Shown in pieces: positions 23,416 to 31,240 of a DNA stretch of 64,000 nt. The position numbers and the translations under genes were made by a program. The notes under the pieces are model-generated. The model was given only the letters and a program-made list of their open reading frames with translations, did no database searches and was not told where the DNA came from. Numbering within the stretch: position 1 is the first letter of the stretch; each line of letters opens with the position of its first letter. Source of the DNA: Salinibacillus kushneri. GTDB taxonomy: Bacteria > Bacillota > Bacilli > Bacillales > Alkalibacillaceae. The DNA lies in assembly GCF_900111405.1 (NCBI RefSeq), contig NZ_FOHJ01000012.1:1-64000 (forward strand). The letters run 5' to 3'.

Positions 23416-23756
23416 TATTCAATCACCTCCAAGTCATCTTCTCTAACTCGATATAACCCGCGCATATCACAAGCAATAACATAGACTGTTTCAAAAACAT
23501 CGTCTGTTTGAACAAGATCCCATTCGCTATACGGGTTTTCAATTTCCTCTAACCAGGCAGTGGTAACGATGTTTCTTTTTCCGCAAACAAAACCTTCCTT
23601 TTCCTTGTGTTCACGTTCTAAAAATCGTTCCAATTTGATGTATCCATACTCTTCTAATTCACGCTTTTGTTCTTCAGTCATATATTGGTAATTGACACCA
23701 TATCCTTGATTTTTTGAAAGTGATTTAGAAAACTTAACTTTTTGGCCTAATTTCAA
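23415..23756 (-). CDS. Hypothetical phage protein, 113 aa
   Basis: Starts MKLGQKVKFSKSLSKNQGYG, then 'EEQKRELEEYGYIKLERFLE', 'GKRNIVTTAWLEEIE' and ends 'CDMRGLYRVREDDLEVIE'. The start and end look like an SH3-like barrel found in many small phage proteins, with a helical insert. Located just after the DnaC-like gene. Function unknown. Confidence 0.6.
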   Translation of the reverse strand: MKLGQKVKFSKSLSKNQGYGVNYQYMTEEQKRELEEYGYIKLERFLEREHKEKEGFVCGKRNIVTTAWLEEIENPYSEWDLVQTDDVFETVYVIACDMRGLYRVREDDLEVIE

Positions 23757-23757
23757 G

Positions 23758-24723
23758 TTAAAACACCTTCTTTCCCTGTCTTAATCGATAATCATCACCT
23801 TCAACCTCGTACAATCGCTCCCCGCACATTCCTAGCAATCTACTAGATGCAGCATAGCCAATCTTTTCTGATAACGTTCCTGTGTCTTCATTGGAGCTAA
23901 ATATAATGGGTCTTTGATTTCGGTACCGCTCATTGATGATTTTGTAATAAAGGCTTTCTTTAGCTTCTGACCATTTGGCTTTCCCTAGGTCGTCCCAAAC
24001 CAATACATCAACATTTATGGCGCTGTTCGTTAATTTGGAGAGCGTCAATCCCTCGTCGTTCATCATTTTGGCGTTAATAAGATCGTCCATGAACGATACA
24101 TCCGATACACACAGCACTCGGCAACCTCTTGTATATTTGGACTTTTGACCTGGTGCAATCTCATCTCGGATTTTTATCTTGTTCATTATCCATTTAGCAG
24201 CAGCCATTTGCAGATGTGTTTTTCCCAATCCGAAATTATTGTGTTCAGCCTTTGCTTGATAACGTGCTTCTGCATCTAGACTCCGAATTCGTGTTTCTCC
24301 CAAAACAGCGATAAATCCAAGGCTGTTATCTTCTGGCTTCCCTTGAATGATGTCAGGAAAGGACTGTAAGTATTCTTTTGTTGCCTCAAACATCTCTTTC
24401 TGCACTTCACTTTGTTGCTCATAATTATCGAATCTGGCATTTTGAAACTCATTAGGGATAAGGGCGTTTTTAAATCGATTTTGTAATGCCCTTTTTTCTT
24501 TACAGTGGCAGGGCCGTCCGAAATCTCGGTAAATAACCTTGCCATTTTCAAGCTCTTCTTCAACCCTTTCCAGCAACATCCCGGTATCATTACAGTCAGG
24601 ACACTCAACGTCCTGTCGCGGCCTGTTTTCCGAGTTCTGCTTCTCGTAAGACTTGCTCATAGCTTTTGCCCTTGCTATGACCTTTTGCATAGCTGTTCCT
24701 ACGTCCGTGAAGTCTGTTGTCAT
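23758..24723 (-). CDS. DnaC/DnaI-like helicase-loader ATPase, 321 aa
   Basis: Loads the replicative helicase at the phage origin. Zinc knuckle near the N-terminus (C41-x2-C44 ... C72-x-C74), then an AAA+ core: P-loop ending GLGKTH (165-170), 'VLVWDDLGKAKWSEAKESLYYKIINERY' (Walker B) and 'PIIFSSN' (sensor 1), and 'SRLLGMCGERLYEVEGDDYR' (sensor 2 region). The P-loop is unusual: LGET (141-144) and NFGLGKT are parted by about 18 charged residues. ATG 24723 gives a 119-base overlap with the upstream gene; ATG 24660 is an alternative. Confidence 0.85.
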   Translation of the reverse strand: MTTDFTDVGTAMQKVIARAKAMSKSYEKQNSENRPRQDVECPDCNDTGMLLERVEEELENGKVIYRDFGRPCHCKEKRALQNRFKNALIPNEFQNARFDNYEQQSEVQKEMFEATKEYLQSFPDIIQGKPEDNSLGFIAVLGETRIRSLDAEARYQAKAEHNNFGLGKTHLQMAAAKWIMNKIKIRDEIAPGQKSKYTRGCRVLCVSDVSFMDDLINAKMMNDEGLTLSKLTNSAINVDVLVWDDLGKAKWSEAKESLYYKIINERYRNQRPIIFSSNEDTGTLSEKIGYAASSRLLGMCGERLYEVEGDDYRLRQGKKVF

Positions 24724-25498
24724 TGTTTTCACCGTCCTTATCCTCGTAGTAGCGATCTAGGATATAACCAACGCAATATTTCAGGCTATTAATCTTTTCG
24801 TTTTGATGGCGTTTATTGGCTTCAAAGTCCTCAAAGCATTGGACTAAAGCAGACTCAGCTTGTTCAGGCGGTACACCCTCTTTTTCAATAAGCTCGGCAG
24901 CTTGTTGATCTTTAGGGCTTGGGTGCATTTGTCCTTTTAATTGCAGATATTTATCGATAACGACAATGGCAGTCGTATTTTCGTTCTTTACTGCTTTACT
25001 TTCCTTTCCTTTGCTTTGCTTTACTTTCCTTTGTGTACTTTTGCTATCATTTACTTGTGGTGAGTCTTGGTTAATGCGTTCAATAACTAGGTTTTTGTAT
25101 ACATTAACTTCTGATTGGCTCAAAAGTAGATATTTTTCATGAATGAAGACCTTCTTTCTGCGAGAAGATGCTTCCAGGTAACGACGCTGAATCCCCTTAG
25201 ATGTAAGGACTTCGTACTTTTCATATAGGTCTGTTGAAAACAATCCCCACTTTAAGCAATCGTTTAGGATTACATTAACTTTATTTATGTCGACATTAAC
25301 TTTCCTTGAGAAAAGTAACTGTTCCTTTTCTCCCCATTGATAGAAGTAACTGTTATCATAGATTTTCATTAACAATTTAATAACTACACCGAAACCTTCA
25401 AGTCCGTGAGTGGCTTCAATTAATACAATTTTGTCGTCCTGATCAATATCTACATCTAATGGAAAATAATCTAAACCTTCCTTAATTGGCCTAACCAC
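24605..25498 (-). CDS. Phage replication initiation protein (DUF4373-like), 297 aa
   Basis: Partner of the helicase loader. GTG 25498, five bases after GGGGGTGG, yields 'MVRPIKEGLDYFPLDVDIDQDDKI', matching the DUF4373 (Lin1244/1753) N-terminal winged-helix domain found in DnaD-type phage initiators; 'LMKIYDNSYFYQWGEKEQLLFS' continues the domain. A Lys/Ser linker (KSTQRKVKQSKGKESKA) leads to a DnaD/DnaB-II-like helical C-terminal region (SALVQCFEDFEANKRH ... YCVGYILDRYYEDKDG). The phage origin is likely to be inside or close to this gene. Confidence 0.8.
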   Translation of the reverse strand: MVRPIKEGLDYFPLDVDIDQDDKIVLIEATHGLEGFGVVIKLLMKIYDNSYFYQWGEKEQLLFSRKVNVDINKVNVILNDCLKWGLFSTDLYEKYEVLTSKGIQRRYLEASSRRKKVFIHEKYLLLSQSEVNVYKNLVIERINQDSPQVNDSKSTQRKVKQSKGKESKAVKNENTTAIVVIDKYLQLKGQMHPSPKDQQAAELIEKEGVPPEQAESALVQCFEDFEANKRHQNEKINSLKYCVGYILDRYYEDKDGENNDNRLHGRRNSYAKGHSKGKSYEQVLREAELGKQAATGR

Positions 25499-25513
25499 TA
25501 AAACCACCCCCAA

Positions 25514-26209
25514 TCATTCGATGTAAACCAGTTTTCCAGTAAGTTCTTGTATTTCACGTTTAAATCGTTCCTCATCGCTGTTACTATCCGATAAATGAAT
25601 CAAATGGATCTCTTCCACCTTGGTTAAATCGTTTACTCTCAAAAATTCTTTCACGTTTTCTAAGCTAAAATGAGAGCGTATGAGACGTTTTCTCATCATC
25701 TGGGGTACTAACCCCTCCAGGATTTTTTCGTCCAAAATATCCTTGCTGTAATTACACTCCAGCAGCAAATGTGTGAGCCCTTTGAACTTATAACGGATGT
25801 AGAATGTGTCCGTAGCAAATAGGAGTTTCTCAACAGCTTGATTGGCCAACAGAAATCCATATGGTTCATTCACGTCATGTTCGACGTCAAAAGGTAATAC
25901 AGTACCTATCTGAAACTGTTTCTTGGCTTCTACAGGCTTTATTCTGTGATGTTCAATATTTAAGGCCTCTTTCGTACCTGGAGACATATAAACATTGATT
26001 CCGGCCTTCACAACGTCCTTAATTCCTTTTGTGTGATCTCCGTGTTCATGCGTGACTAAACAACCTGCCAGACTGCTAGTATTGAATTTCAGCGCCTTTC
26101 TTATCTCCCTGAAATTAATTCCAGCTTCGAGAAGAAGGGGAGTTTGGCCATCTGTGATGTGGTAGCAGTTCCCCTTCGAGCTGGAAGCTAATGTCTTTAT
26201 ATCAATCAT
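25514..26209 (-). CDS. MBL-fold metallo-hydrolase (YycJ-like), 231 aa
   Basis: Metallo-beta-lactamase-fold enzyme. Starts 'MIDIKTLASSSKGNCYHITDG' as in YycJ/WalJ, has the metal motif 'VTHEHGDHTKGI' (H-x-H-x-D-H), 'LLFATDTFY' and 'LRLIRSHFSLENV'-like later ligands, and a final 'IHLIHLSDSNSDEERF'. Lies between recT and the replication genes with a one-base overlap to recT. YycJ relatives are 5'-3' DNA exonucleases, so this may be the exonuclease partner of RecT; inference from context. Confidence 0.85.
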   Translation of the reverse strand: MIDIKTLASSSKGNCYHITDGQTPLLLEAGINFREIRKALKFNTSSLAGCLVTHEHGDHTKGIKDVVKAGINVYMSPGTKEALNIEHHRIKPVEAKKQFQIGTVLPFDVEHDVNEPYGFLLANQAVEKLLFATDTFYIRYKFKGLTHLLLECNYSKDILDEKILEGLVPQMMRKRLIRSHFSLENVKEFLRVNDLTKVEEIHLIHLSDSNSDEERFKREIQELTGKLVYIE

Positions 26210-27150
26210 CAGAAAGACGGCCCTTCTGCTACAGCTTCTTTTTCTTCCATATCGTTCATGACTTCATCAACTGATGTTTGTTCTTCTTGTGCTGGTTCAG
26301 GCTCAGGTTCCGCCTCTTGTTTTGGTTCTTCTTGTTGCTCATTTACTTCAGAAGCCTCAATGTCGATGTACTCTGAATTTGCATTTTCATTGATTTCTTG
26401 CTGGGCTTTAGCCTCTTCAGCTGCTTCATCTGTTTGATTGAAATGATTGATTAATAGGCTTCCATCATCACTGGAGTTAATGAATTTCTTACAAGCTCGA
26501 TTAATAACGGTCTTTTTGGCCATTTCTTGCCTGAAGTTATCGTGTGTGGAGCCTTCTCTTTCTCTTTTTTGGTCCTTCCTCCACATTTGAGACTGTTGCC
26601 ATGCCTGTCGGATCTCATCCATAGTCATGAGCTCTGTATAAACTTCCTCTTCACTAAGCTCAATAATGCAATAAGCACCTTCGATTTTGTCTTTGTTGAT
26701 GTTTCCAAACTTTTGTTTGTGCTGCAGATTCTGAATACGGCCATTCACCATGTCATAAGAGACCTCATCACCTTCATAAATCACATTGGCATTTATACTT
26801 TTAGCCTCAGCAACTCGCTTAGTGACTGCCATTGTCCCAAAATAGGAACGTTGGAAAATTAGTTTGTTTCCGTACACAATGAAGTACCCTTGATTTTTAG
26901 CTGGGTTAAGACCTTGCACAACCATGTTTAACAGAGAATTTGCGATACTATCTTTCGTGCAGGCTTCCAGTGCTGGCTTACCGTTCTTATCCTTAACTTC
27001 CTGTAATTTAAGCCACGCTGATTTCATAGCGTTTTCTGGGCTGTAGTTCGCAGGAAAATGGAGTTCACCATTCTCCTGGAACTGCTTCACTTTATTTGCA
27101 ACAACATCTACAGTGTCTTTCTTAACTAGCGCTAATTCGTTTTTACTCAA
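26209..27150 (-). CDS. recT: RecT single-strand annealing protein, 313 aa
   Basis: Anneals complementary single strands in phage recombination. Typical segments: 'SAWLKLQEVKDKNGKPALEACTKDSIANSLLNMVVQGLNP', 'KNQGYFIVYGNKLIFQRSYFGTMAVTKR', 'GAYCIIELSEEE', 'AKKTVINRACKKFINSSDDGSL'. The C-terminus is a long acidic Glu/Pro tail (EQQEEPKQEAEPEPEPAQEE) that may mimic DNA or bind partners. No YqaJ-type exonuclease gene is next to it. Confidence 0.95.
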   Translation of the reverse strand: MSKNELALVKKDTVDVVANKVKQFQENGELHFPANYSPENAMKSAWLKLQEVKDKNGKPALEACTKDSIANSLLNMVVQGLNPAKNQGYFIVYGNKLIFQRSYFGTMAVTKRVAEAKSINANVIYEGDEVSYDMVNGRIQNLQHKQKFGNINKDKIEGAYCIIELSEEEVYTELMTMDEIRQAWQQSQMWRKDQKREREGSTHDNFRQEMAKKTVINRACKKFINSSDDGSLLINHFNQTDEAAEEAKAQQEINENANSEYIDIEASEVNEQQEEPKQEAEPEPEPAQEEQTSVDEVMNDMEEKEAVAEGPSF

Positions 27151-27483
27151 TTAAACCGCCTCCTCAGATAGTGCAAAATCAAATACTGATACTTCATCTC
27201 CGTCTTCAGAAATAACTGTGCGACCTTTATCGAGGGTTCCAAATAATCCATAAGCAGCCCAATTACACCCATGGCCTAAATCCGTTTGGTTTTTGGTTCC
27301 CTTTCCGTTTACACGACCGATACATTTTTGGTAAGCGTCATTTGGATCAGCGTCATGTTCGACAAAATCTTCAATACTTGCTAAATGACCACATGCAGGA
27401 CATTTAAATTTCCATTTTAATTTGTTTTCACCGAATAACTTGCTTCCTTCTTCTAACCATTCATTTAGAGTGAGTTTTTCCAA
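27151..27483 (-). CDS. VVA0879-family zinc-ribbon protein, 110 aa
   Basis: Small phage protein with 'KFKCPACGHLASIEDFVEHDADPNDAYQKCIGRV' and 'DLGHGCNWAAYGLFGT', the C-P-x-C-G ... C-x-G-R ... G-C-x-W-A-A-Y-G-L-F pattern of VVA0879-like proteins. Four Cys suit a zinc site. Encoded between the ATPase and recT; probably a recombination or replication accessory. Confidence 0.75.
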   Translation of the reverse strand: MEKLTLNEWLEEGSKLFGENKLKWKFKCPACGHLASIEDFVEHDADPNDAYQKCIGRVNGKGTKNQTDLGHGCNWAAYGLFGTLDKGRTVISEDGDEVSVFDFALSEEAV

Positions 27484-29451
27484 TTAGGCCACCTCTGCTT
27501 TTGCATTATTTTCAATTCGCAACTGCTTATCATTCTCTGAAACTACTAAGCTAATAAGCTGGGAATCAATATCAATCAACTTAGTTACACTCTCCGCATT
27601 GTCCACGAAAATTGGTACCTCCACCCCATAATGCTTAGAAAGGGTATTGATAATATCTAATCCCACATTGATTTGAGCTGCATTATTTAAACCGCCACTG
27701 TATGGCACGCCTTTGTATGTGGTCTCGCAAATCTCTTCTAATCCACCATTGTTGTATTTTTTGAACAGATTGAATCTCGCATACTGGAACTTGTTATTGA
27801 TTTTCTCTTCCAGGAGATTAACTTTGGTGCGAATGAATTCTTCTGTGAGATAGAGCTCTTTCTCTAGTTGTTCAAATTCTTTCGATAGCTCTTGTTCCTG
27901 ATTCTCAAGCTCTCCAATACGCTTTAAAGATTGCTCTGATTGCTCAACCTTGCTTAGATCAATTTGTAGAGCACTCTGTTTCTCTTTTAAGGCACTGATT
28001 TCTTCCTGCACTTGCTGGACAGATACTTCAACTGACTTTTCAATTTCCTCGATTTTTTGTTCTAAAGCTTGTCTATCGTTCATAAGTTGTTGGTAAGTAA
28101 CATTTTCAGATAATGGTTTGACATTAGAATCAAGATTATCTTTTTTGGCCTCTAAGGAGGAAATTGACTTTTTCTTCTCGTCGATTTGGCTATTCAGTTT
28201 TGCGATTTCTTTTTCAATGGATTCATTATCTTGCTGAATAGCCTCAACCTTTGTTTTTAAGTCCTGGCCTTTTTGATTAATCTTTTCTAAAAGCTCCGAT
28301 TTGTTTCGATTGAAATTAGCCTTTGCTTCCTCAATCTGTTCTTCTGGAAGCTCCTGTTTACACGTTGGGCAAGTGCAGCTGGACTCATGGTCAAATTGTT
28401 TATCATTTTGCTCATTCCACTGTTCACGAAGGTCCTGCATTTGGGTTTGCAAGTCCTTAATATTGCGCTCATTCATGTCTTTTCGTTGCTGTTGACTATC
28501 AACCTTGGATTTAAGGATATTAAGGTTTGACTGTTCTTCCTGAAGTCGAGATTGAAGCTTATAAAGCTCCTGCTTTCCATCATTTTCGTGTTCGTTCTTT
28601 ACGTTATTAATCTTCAGGTCAATATCACTGATTTGCTTCCGAATATTGTTGACCTCACTACCGTTGCGAATGTCATTTATCCGCTGCTGTTTAGCTTCAA
28701 TTTGACTGTTAATATCCTCTAATTGACGGTTAATATCTTCCTTGTTTAGCTCATTCACATCAGGAAGATTACGGTTAATTTCATCAATGCGAACTGGAAT
28801 ACGATCAAGTTCCTGGTTGATTTCTTTCCGTTTAGCAGCAATCACTTTTCTATGGTCCTCAATACTACGTCCACTTAGAATGTCTGCCAGTTCCTCCAAG
28901 TCCTTATTTGAAGCAATCACATCTTCATCTGTTACGTCTCCAGCAATCTCTAATAAAAGATTGCGACGGTCTTTCCAGTGCAGCTGCTCATTAAAGTAGC
29001 TTGGATTAGTTAACAGTTTGAAAATATCCTCGTCTACGATTGATGCAACCTTGTCCGTGAAATCCTTCTTTTTGCTTGGTACACCATCGATGAAATAGTC
29101 AGTAGTGTGTCCTGTAAAATCAGGAGTCGGATTACTCCGTTTTTTCGTCCACTTTTCCTTGTACACTTTCTTAAGAGACAATTCTGCTCCATCAACCAGG
29201 AATTTTGCTTCCACTTCATGATTAAGTTTGTTGAGTGGCTTTCCGTTCACTAGGGTTTTAATTTCAAAATCCTTCTTGTTACGGCTATCCTTGTTAAATA
29301 AGAGCCATACAAACGCATCAAAGATTGTGGTCTTTCCAGCTTCGTTGTCGCCATATACGTTGATATCCTCACCATTAGCGACTAAATCAAAGTTCCTGAT
29401 ACCCTTGAAATTCGTAAGGTGCAATTCCAAGAGATTTAATTGCTTGCTCAT
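27484..29451 (-). CDS. SbcC/Rad50-like AAA ATPase with zinc hook, 655 aa
   Basis: SMC-type ATPase. N-terminal Walker A 'VYGDNEAGKTTIFDAFVWLLF', two long coiled-coil arms (about 190-360 and 370-560) joined by a zinc-hook-like CPTC (SCTCPTCKQELPEE), then a C-terminal head with an ABC signature-like 'YSGGLNNAAQINVGLDII' and Walker B 'VPIFVDNAESVT'. Shorter than bacterial SbcC (about 1000 aa). Phage homologues are usually grouped with RecT-type recombinases. No SbcD-like nuclease is adjacent; the MBL protein may supply nuclease activity (inference). Confidence 0.9.
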   Translation of the reverse strand: MSKQLNLLELHLTNFKGIRNFDLVANGEDINVYGDNEAGKTTIFDAFVWLLFNKDSRNKKDFEIKTLVNGKPLNKLNHEVEAKFLVDGAELSLKKVYKEKWTKKRSNPTPDFTGHTTDYFIDGVPSKKKDFTDKVASIVDEDIFKLLTNPSYFNEQLHWKDRRNLLLEIAGDVTDEDVIASNKDLEELADILSGRSIEDHRKVIAAKRKEINQELDRIPVRIDEINRNLPDVNELNKEDINRQLEDINSQIEAKQQRINDIRNGSEVNNIRKQISDIDLKINNVKNEHENDGKQELYKLQSRLQEEQSNLNILKSKVDSQQQRKDMNERNIKDLQTQMQDLREQWNEQNDKQFDHESSCTCPTCKQELPEEQIEEAKANFNRNKSELLEKINQKGQDLKTKVEAIQQDNESIEKEIAKLNSQIDEKKKSISSLEAKKDNLDSNVKPLSENVTYQQLMNDRQALEQKIEEIEKSVEVSVQQVQEEISALKEKQSALQIDLSKVEQSEQSLKRIGELENQEQELSKEFEQLEKELYLTEEFIRTKVNLLEEKINNKFQYARFNLFKKYNNGGLEEICETTYKGVPYSGGLNNAAQINVGLDIINTLSKHYGVEVPIFVDNAESVTKLIDIDSQLISLVVSENDKQLRIENNAKAEVA

Positions 29452-29473
29452 GTGTTTATTCCTCCTTAATTTG

Positions 29474-29530
29474 TGGTATAATTAAACCAAATGATTTTAG
29501 AAAAGGCGCTCACCTTATTGGTGGGCCTTT
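29474..29530 (+). ncRNA. Candidate very short plus-strand RNA unit B / bidirectional terminator
   Basis: TGG-TATAAT (29474-29482), then about 20 bases, then GGCGCTCACC-TTATT-GGTGGGCC followed by six T (ending 29530). A 40-45 nt plus-strand RNA would result. The same hairpin followed by TTTTC on the minus strand could stop the upstream gene before the SbcC-like gene. Same design as the unit at 20343-20398. Confidence 0.45.
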
Positions 29531-29531
29531 T

Positions 29532-29789
29532 TTATGCCGTTTTTTCGAACATCTTTGTATAGATGTCTTTCCTAACAACTGTGAAGTAATTAAGTCCATT
29601 GATGCTTGTTTTGACTTGAACCTGATTATTATCAATTTGGCTAACAGAACGGGCTAAATTGTGGGTTTGTAAGATGTCTAAAAATACATAAGGCTTAACC
29701 AGTACTTCATTACCCCACATAGCCGAAATCCCTAAATCATTCGCTTCCTTTGCTGCTTGAGCATGTTTTTGCAATTGTTCTAGAGTCAT
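29532..29789 (-). CDS. Hypothetical phage protein, 85 aa
   Basis: Follows a perfect AAAGGAGG and lies directly after the structured leader at 29818-29950. 'MTLEQLQKHAQAAKEANDLG' then 'WGNEVLVKPYVFLDILQTHNL ... QVKTSINGLNYFTVVRKDIY' suggests a small alpha/beta fold. No family recognised. Probable early gene. Confidence 0.6.
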   Translation of the reverse strand: MTLEQLQKHAQAAKEANDLGISAMWGNEVLVKPYVFLDILQTHNLARSVSQIDNNQVQVKTSINGLNYFTVVRKDIYTKMFEKTA

Positions 29790-29817
29790 AGACTTGTCCT
29801 CCTTTCACTATGTATTA

Positions 29818-29950
29818 GGTGACTTGACCTCACCCGTCATGCCCAGGAATGTATGGCAGGGAGAATGGATGGACCTCAATCATTTTTACTAGACGGTATT
29901 TAGAGGTGATTCATCATTTCTAGGCATGACGCAAGGGGTCAAACCCTTGC
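29818..29950 (-). ncRNA. Candidate structured leader RNA with complementary hairpin loops
   Basis: No coding frame is convincing here. Three perfect helices abut: GGTGA/TCACC (29818-29822, 29830-29834), GTCATGCC/GGCATGAC (29836-29843, 29923-29930) and GCAAGGG/CCCTTGC (29931-29937, 29944-29950). A fourth helix ACCTC/GAGGT (29873-29877, 29903-29907) lies inside the long arm. The first loop contains TTGACC and the last GGTCAA, exact complements, so a kissing interaction is possible. On the minus strand this would be the 5' leader of the 85-aa gene. Confidence 0.5.
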
Positions 29951-29997
29951 CGTTTGTATTCAGTTGTGGTAAATTTGAATCAGCGCTATTTATTCCT

Positions 29998-30036
29998 TTA
30001 AAATCAGTAAGCTTTTTAGCTTGCTGATTTTTTATG
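29998..30036. terminator. Bidirectional hairpin terminator
   Basis: AAATCAG-T-AAGCT-TTTT-AGCTT-G-CTGATTT with six T on the plus strand and four on the minus strand. For the early minus-strand operon it follows the 29-aa membrane protein stop by one base. A weak TGG-TAAATT 30 bases upstream on the plus strand might make it a third short plus-strand unit. Confidence 0.65.
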
Positions 30037-30121
30037 TTTTTAGACGAATGACAACTTGCCAAACAATGAACATCAATATGAAAAAGAACCACATCCAACG
30101 GTCAACTGCTTTATTACTCAT
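30032..30121 (-). CDS. Tiny membrane protein, 29 aa
   Basis: ATG 30121 overlaps the end of the 98-aa gene and follows AGAGGAAG. Product MSNKAVDRWMWFFFILMFIV then WQVVIRLKT: one membrane helix with basic ends. It ends right at a terminator hairpin. Function unknown. Confidence 0.5.
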   Translation of the reverse strand: MSNKAVDRWMWFFFILMFIVWQVVIRLKT

Positions 30122-30410
30122 GGTTCTTCCTCTGGTTCTTCATCCTCAAAAACTGTTCAACAGTAATTGGATTTAACGGAATCCCTTTCACCATCACCTG
30201 GTGCTTTTCACGATCGCTAATGACTTTGTTATTGCGCATATAATTTAAAGTGTTTAACGTCTTTCTCAAGTCCTGATAAAAATGCTCAACGGATTCAAAG
30301 TTTCCATATTCAAACTCCAACTTCATACGTTCGATTAAATAGATACCGCATGCACGTTCTTTCCTTGCCCGCTCAACATCTTCTGGTAAAAACTGCTCTT
30401 CAAAATTCAT
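30114..30410 (-). CDS. Hypothetical phage protein, 98 aa
   Basis: Mostly helical and charged: 'PEDVERARKERACGIYLIERM', 'VEHFYQDLRKTLNTLNYMRNNKVIS', ending KNQRKNHE. It follows the HTH-type gene by four bases and is thus co-transcribed. No family recognised. Confidence 0.6.
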   Translation of the reverse strand: MNFEEQFLPEDVERARKERACGIYLIERMKLEFEYGNFESVEHFYQDLRKTLNTLNYMRNNKVISDREKHQVMVKGIPLNPITVEQFLRMKNQRKNHE

Positions 30411-30414
30411 ATCA

Positions 30415-30939
30415 TCAGCTCCTTACATAATCTTTTGCCCTTAACTTTCTATGGTGTTCATCCCACTCTTTTGACCAATCTAATTTGTACTCTTCACATA
30501 CAACTGCAATCCAATTGACTCCAGCTGTCACAACATCCATCATTTCTTGAACAGATTGCTTAATATCTTGAACTTGAAAACTCTCAACGTAATCAGGGTG
30601 TAATGATGTTTTGACACGCTTGATGGCTCTTAACGCCTCTTCTAATTCTTCTGATGCTTTATCCTTAACGGAACTTCTATGTAAGTCTGCAGCTCGTCCA
30701 TCTAACCGAGTAACACCCCAGCCGATATATTCATTTGCTGCTTCCAAGGCTATCCACGGTTGGTTATATTGATCAATAAAATGCTGTGCCATTTCCGGCT
30801 GAACCTTGTACTCTCCGTTTTCCTGCTTACAAACAGCTTCACGGGATAAGTAAGTTTCCATAGATAGTTGCTGTTGGGTTTTGCTTACGCTTTTTCGAGA
30901 TTGCTTAAGAGTATTAGCAGCTCGACTACCTTTATCCAT
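30415..30939 (-). CDS. Phage regulatory protein with HTH-like N-terminus, 174 aa
   Basis: N-terminal ~60 residues resemble an XRE-type helix-turn-helix (LKQSRKSVSKTQQQLSMETYLSREAVCKQENGEYKVQ: 'TQQQLSMETYLSREAVCKQENG' is the HTH core). The helical C-terminal part (ALRAIKRVKTSLHP ... DIKQSVQEMMDVVTAGVNWIAVV) looks like a dimerisation domain. Likely an early regulator; target unknown. Confidence 0.65.
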   Translation of the reverse strand: MDKGSRAANTLKQSRKSVSKTQQQLSMETYLSREAVCKQENGEYKVQPEMAQHFIDQYNQPWIALEAANEYIGWGVTRLDGRAADLHRSSVKDKASEELEEALRAIKRVKTSLHPDYVESFQVQDIKQSVQEMMDVVTAGVNWIAVVCEEYKLDWSKEWDEHHRKLRAKDYVRS

Positions 30940-31000
30940 TTATTTCTACCTCCCTTCTACCATTAATAGGTAATTAAATTGATAGGATTGAAAAGTAGGG

Positions 31001-31240
31001 TTAAGGCTCCAATAAACGGAGCTTTCCATAGTTATCATTCTGATTAGGTCCATTGATGATTTGTGGCTTAGATTTACGCTCAATCCATTCATCAACCAGG
31101 TCCTTGCGGAAAACCCACTTACTTCTACCTGGGAATTTCAAAACAGGTAAATCATGTTGGTGGACATACTTTCTAAGAGTGTTTACACAAACACCGATGT
31201 ACTCAGCGCATTCTTTTGTGTTCATGGTTTGGTTTTGCAT
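31001..31240 (-). CDS. Excisionase-type helix-turn-helix protein, 79 aa
   Basis: MerR/Xis-like winged HTH: 'MNTKECAEYIGVCVNTLRKYVHQHDLPVLKFPGRSKWVFRKDLVDEWIE'. These bind DNA as excisionases or early activators. It lies in the early operon just after the antirepressor with no gap, so a role in excision or early control fits. Confidence 0.8.
   Translation of the reverse strand: MQNQTMNTKECAEYIGVCVNTLRKYVHQHDLPVLKFPGRSKWVFRKDLVDEWIERKSKPQIINGPNQNDNYGKLRLLEP

Noticed and set aside
24240-24310. GAATTCG and TCTAGA-like words in the helicase-loader insertion as cloning-vector residue
   Set aside because: The insertion keeps the frame and its residues look like natural charged loop sequence; two restriction-like words are expected by chance.
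29818-29950. Known riboswitch classes (c-di-GMP GEMM-I, SAM, preQ1, fluoride)
   Set aside because: GACGCAAGGG on the plus strand recalls part of GEMM-I, but the second conserved helix and core motifs are missing; no other class consensus fits.
29889-30098. 69-aa minus-strand frame through the noncoding gap
   Set aside because: It runs through the terminator hairpin and the GCAAGGG hairpin, has no ribosome site and an unlikely composition. The overlapping 29-aa frame with a good ribosome site is preferred.
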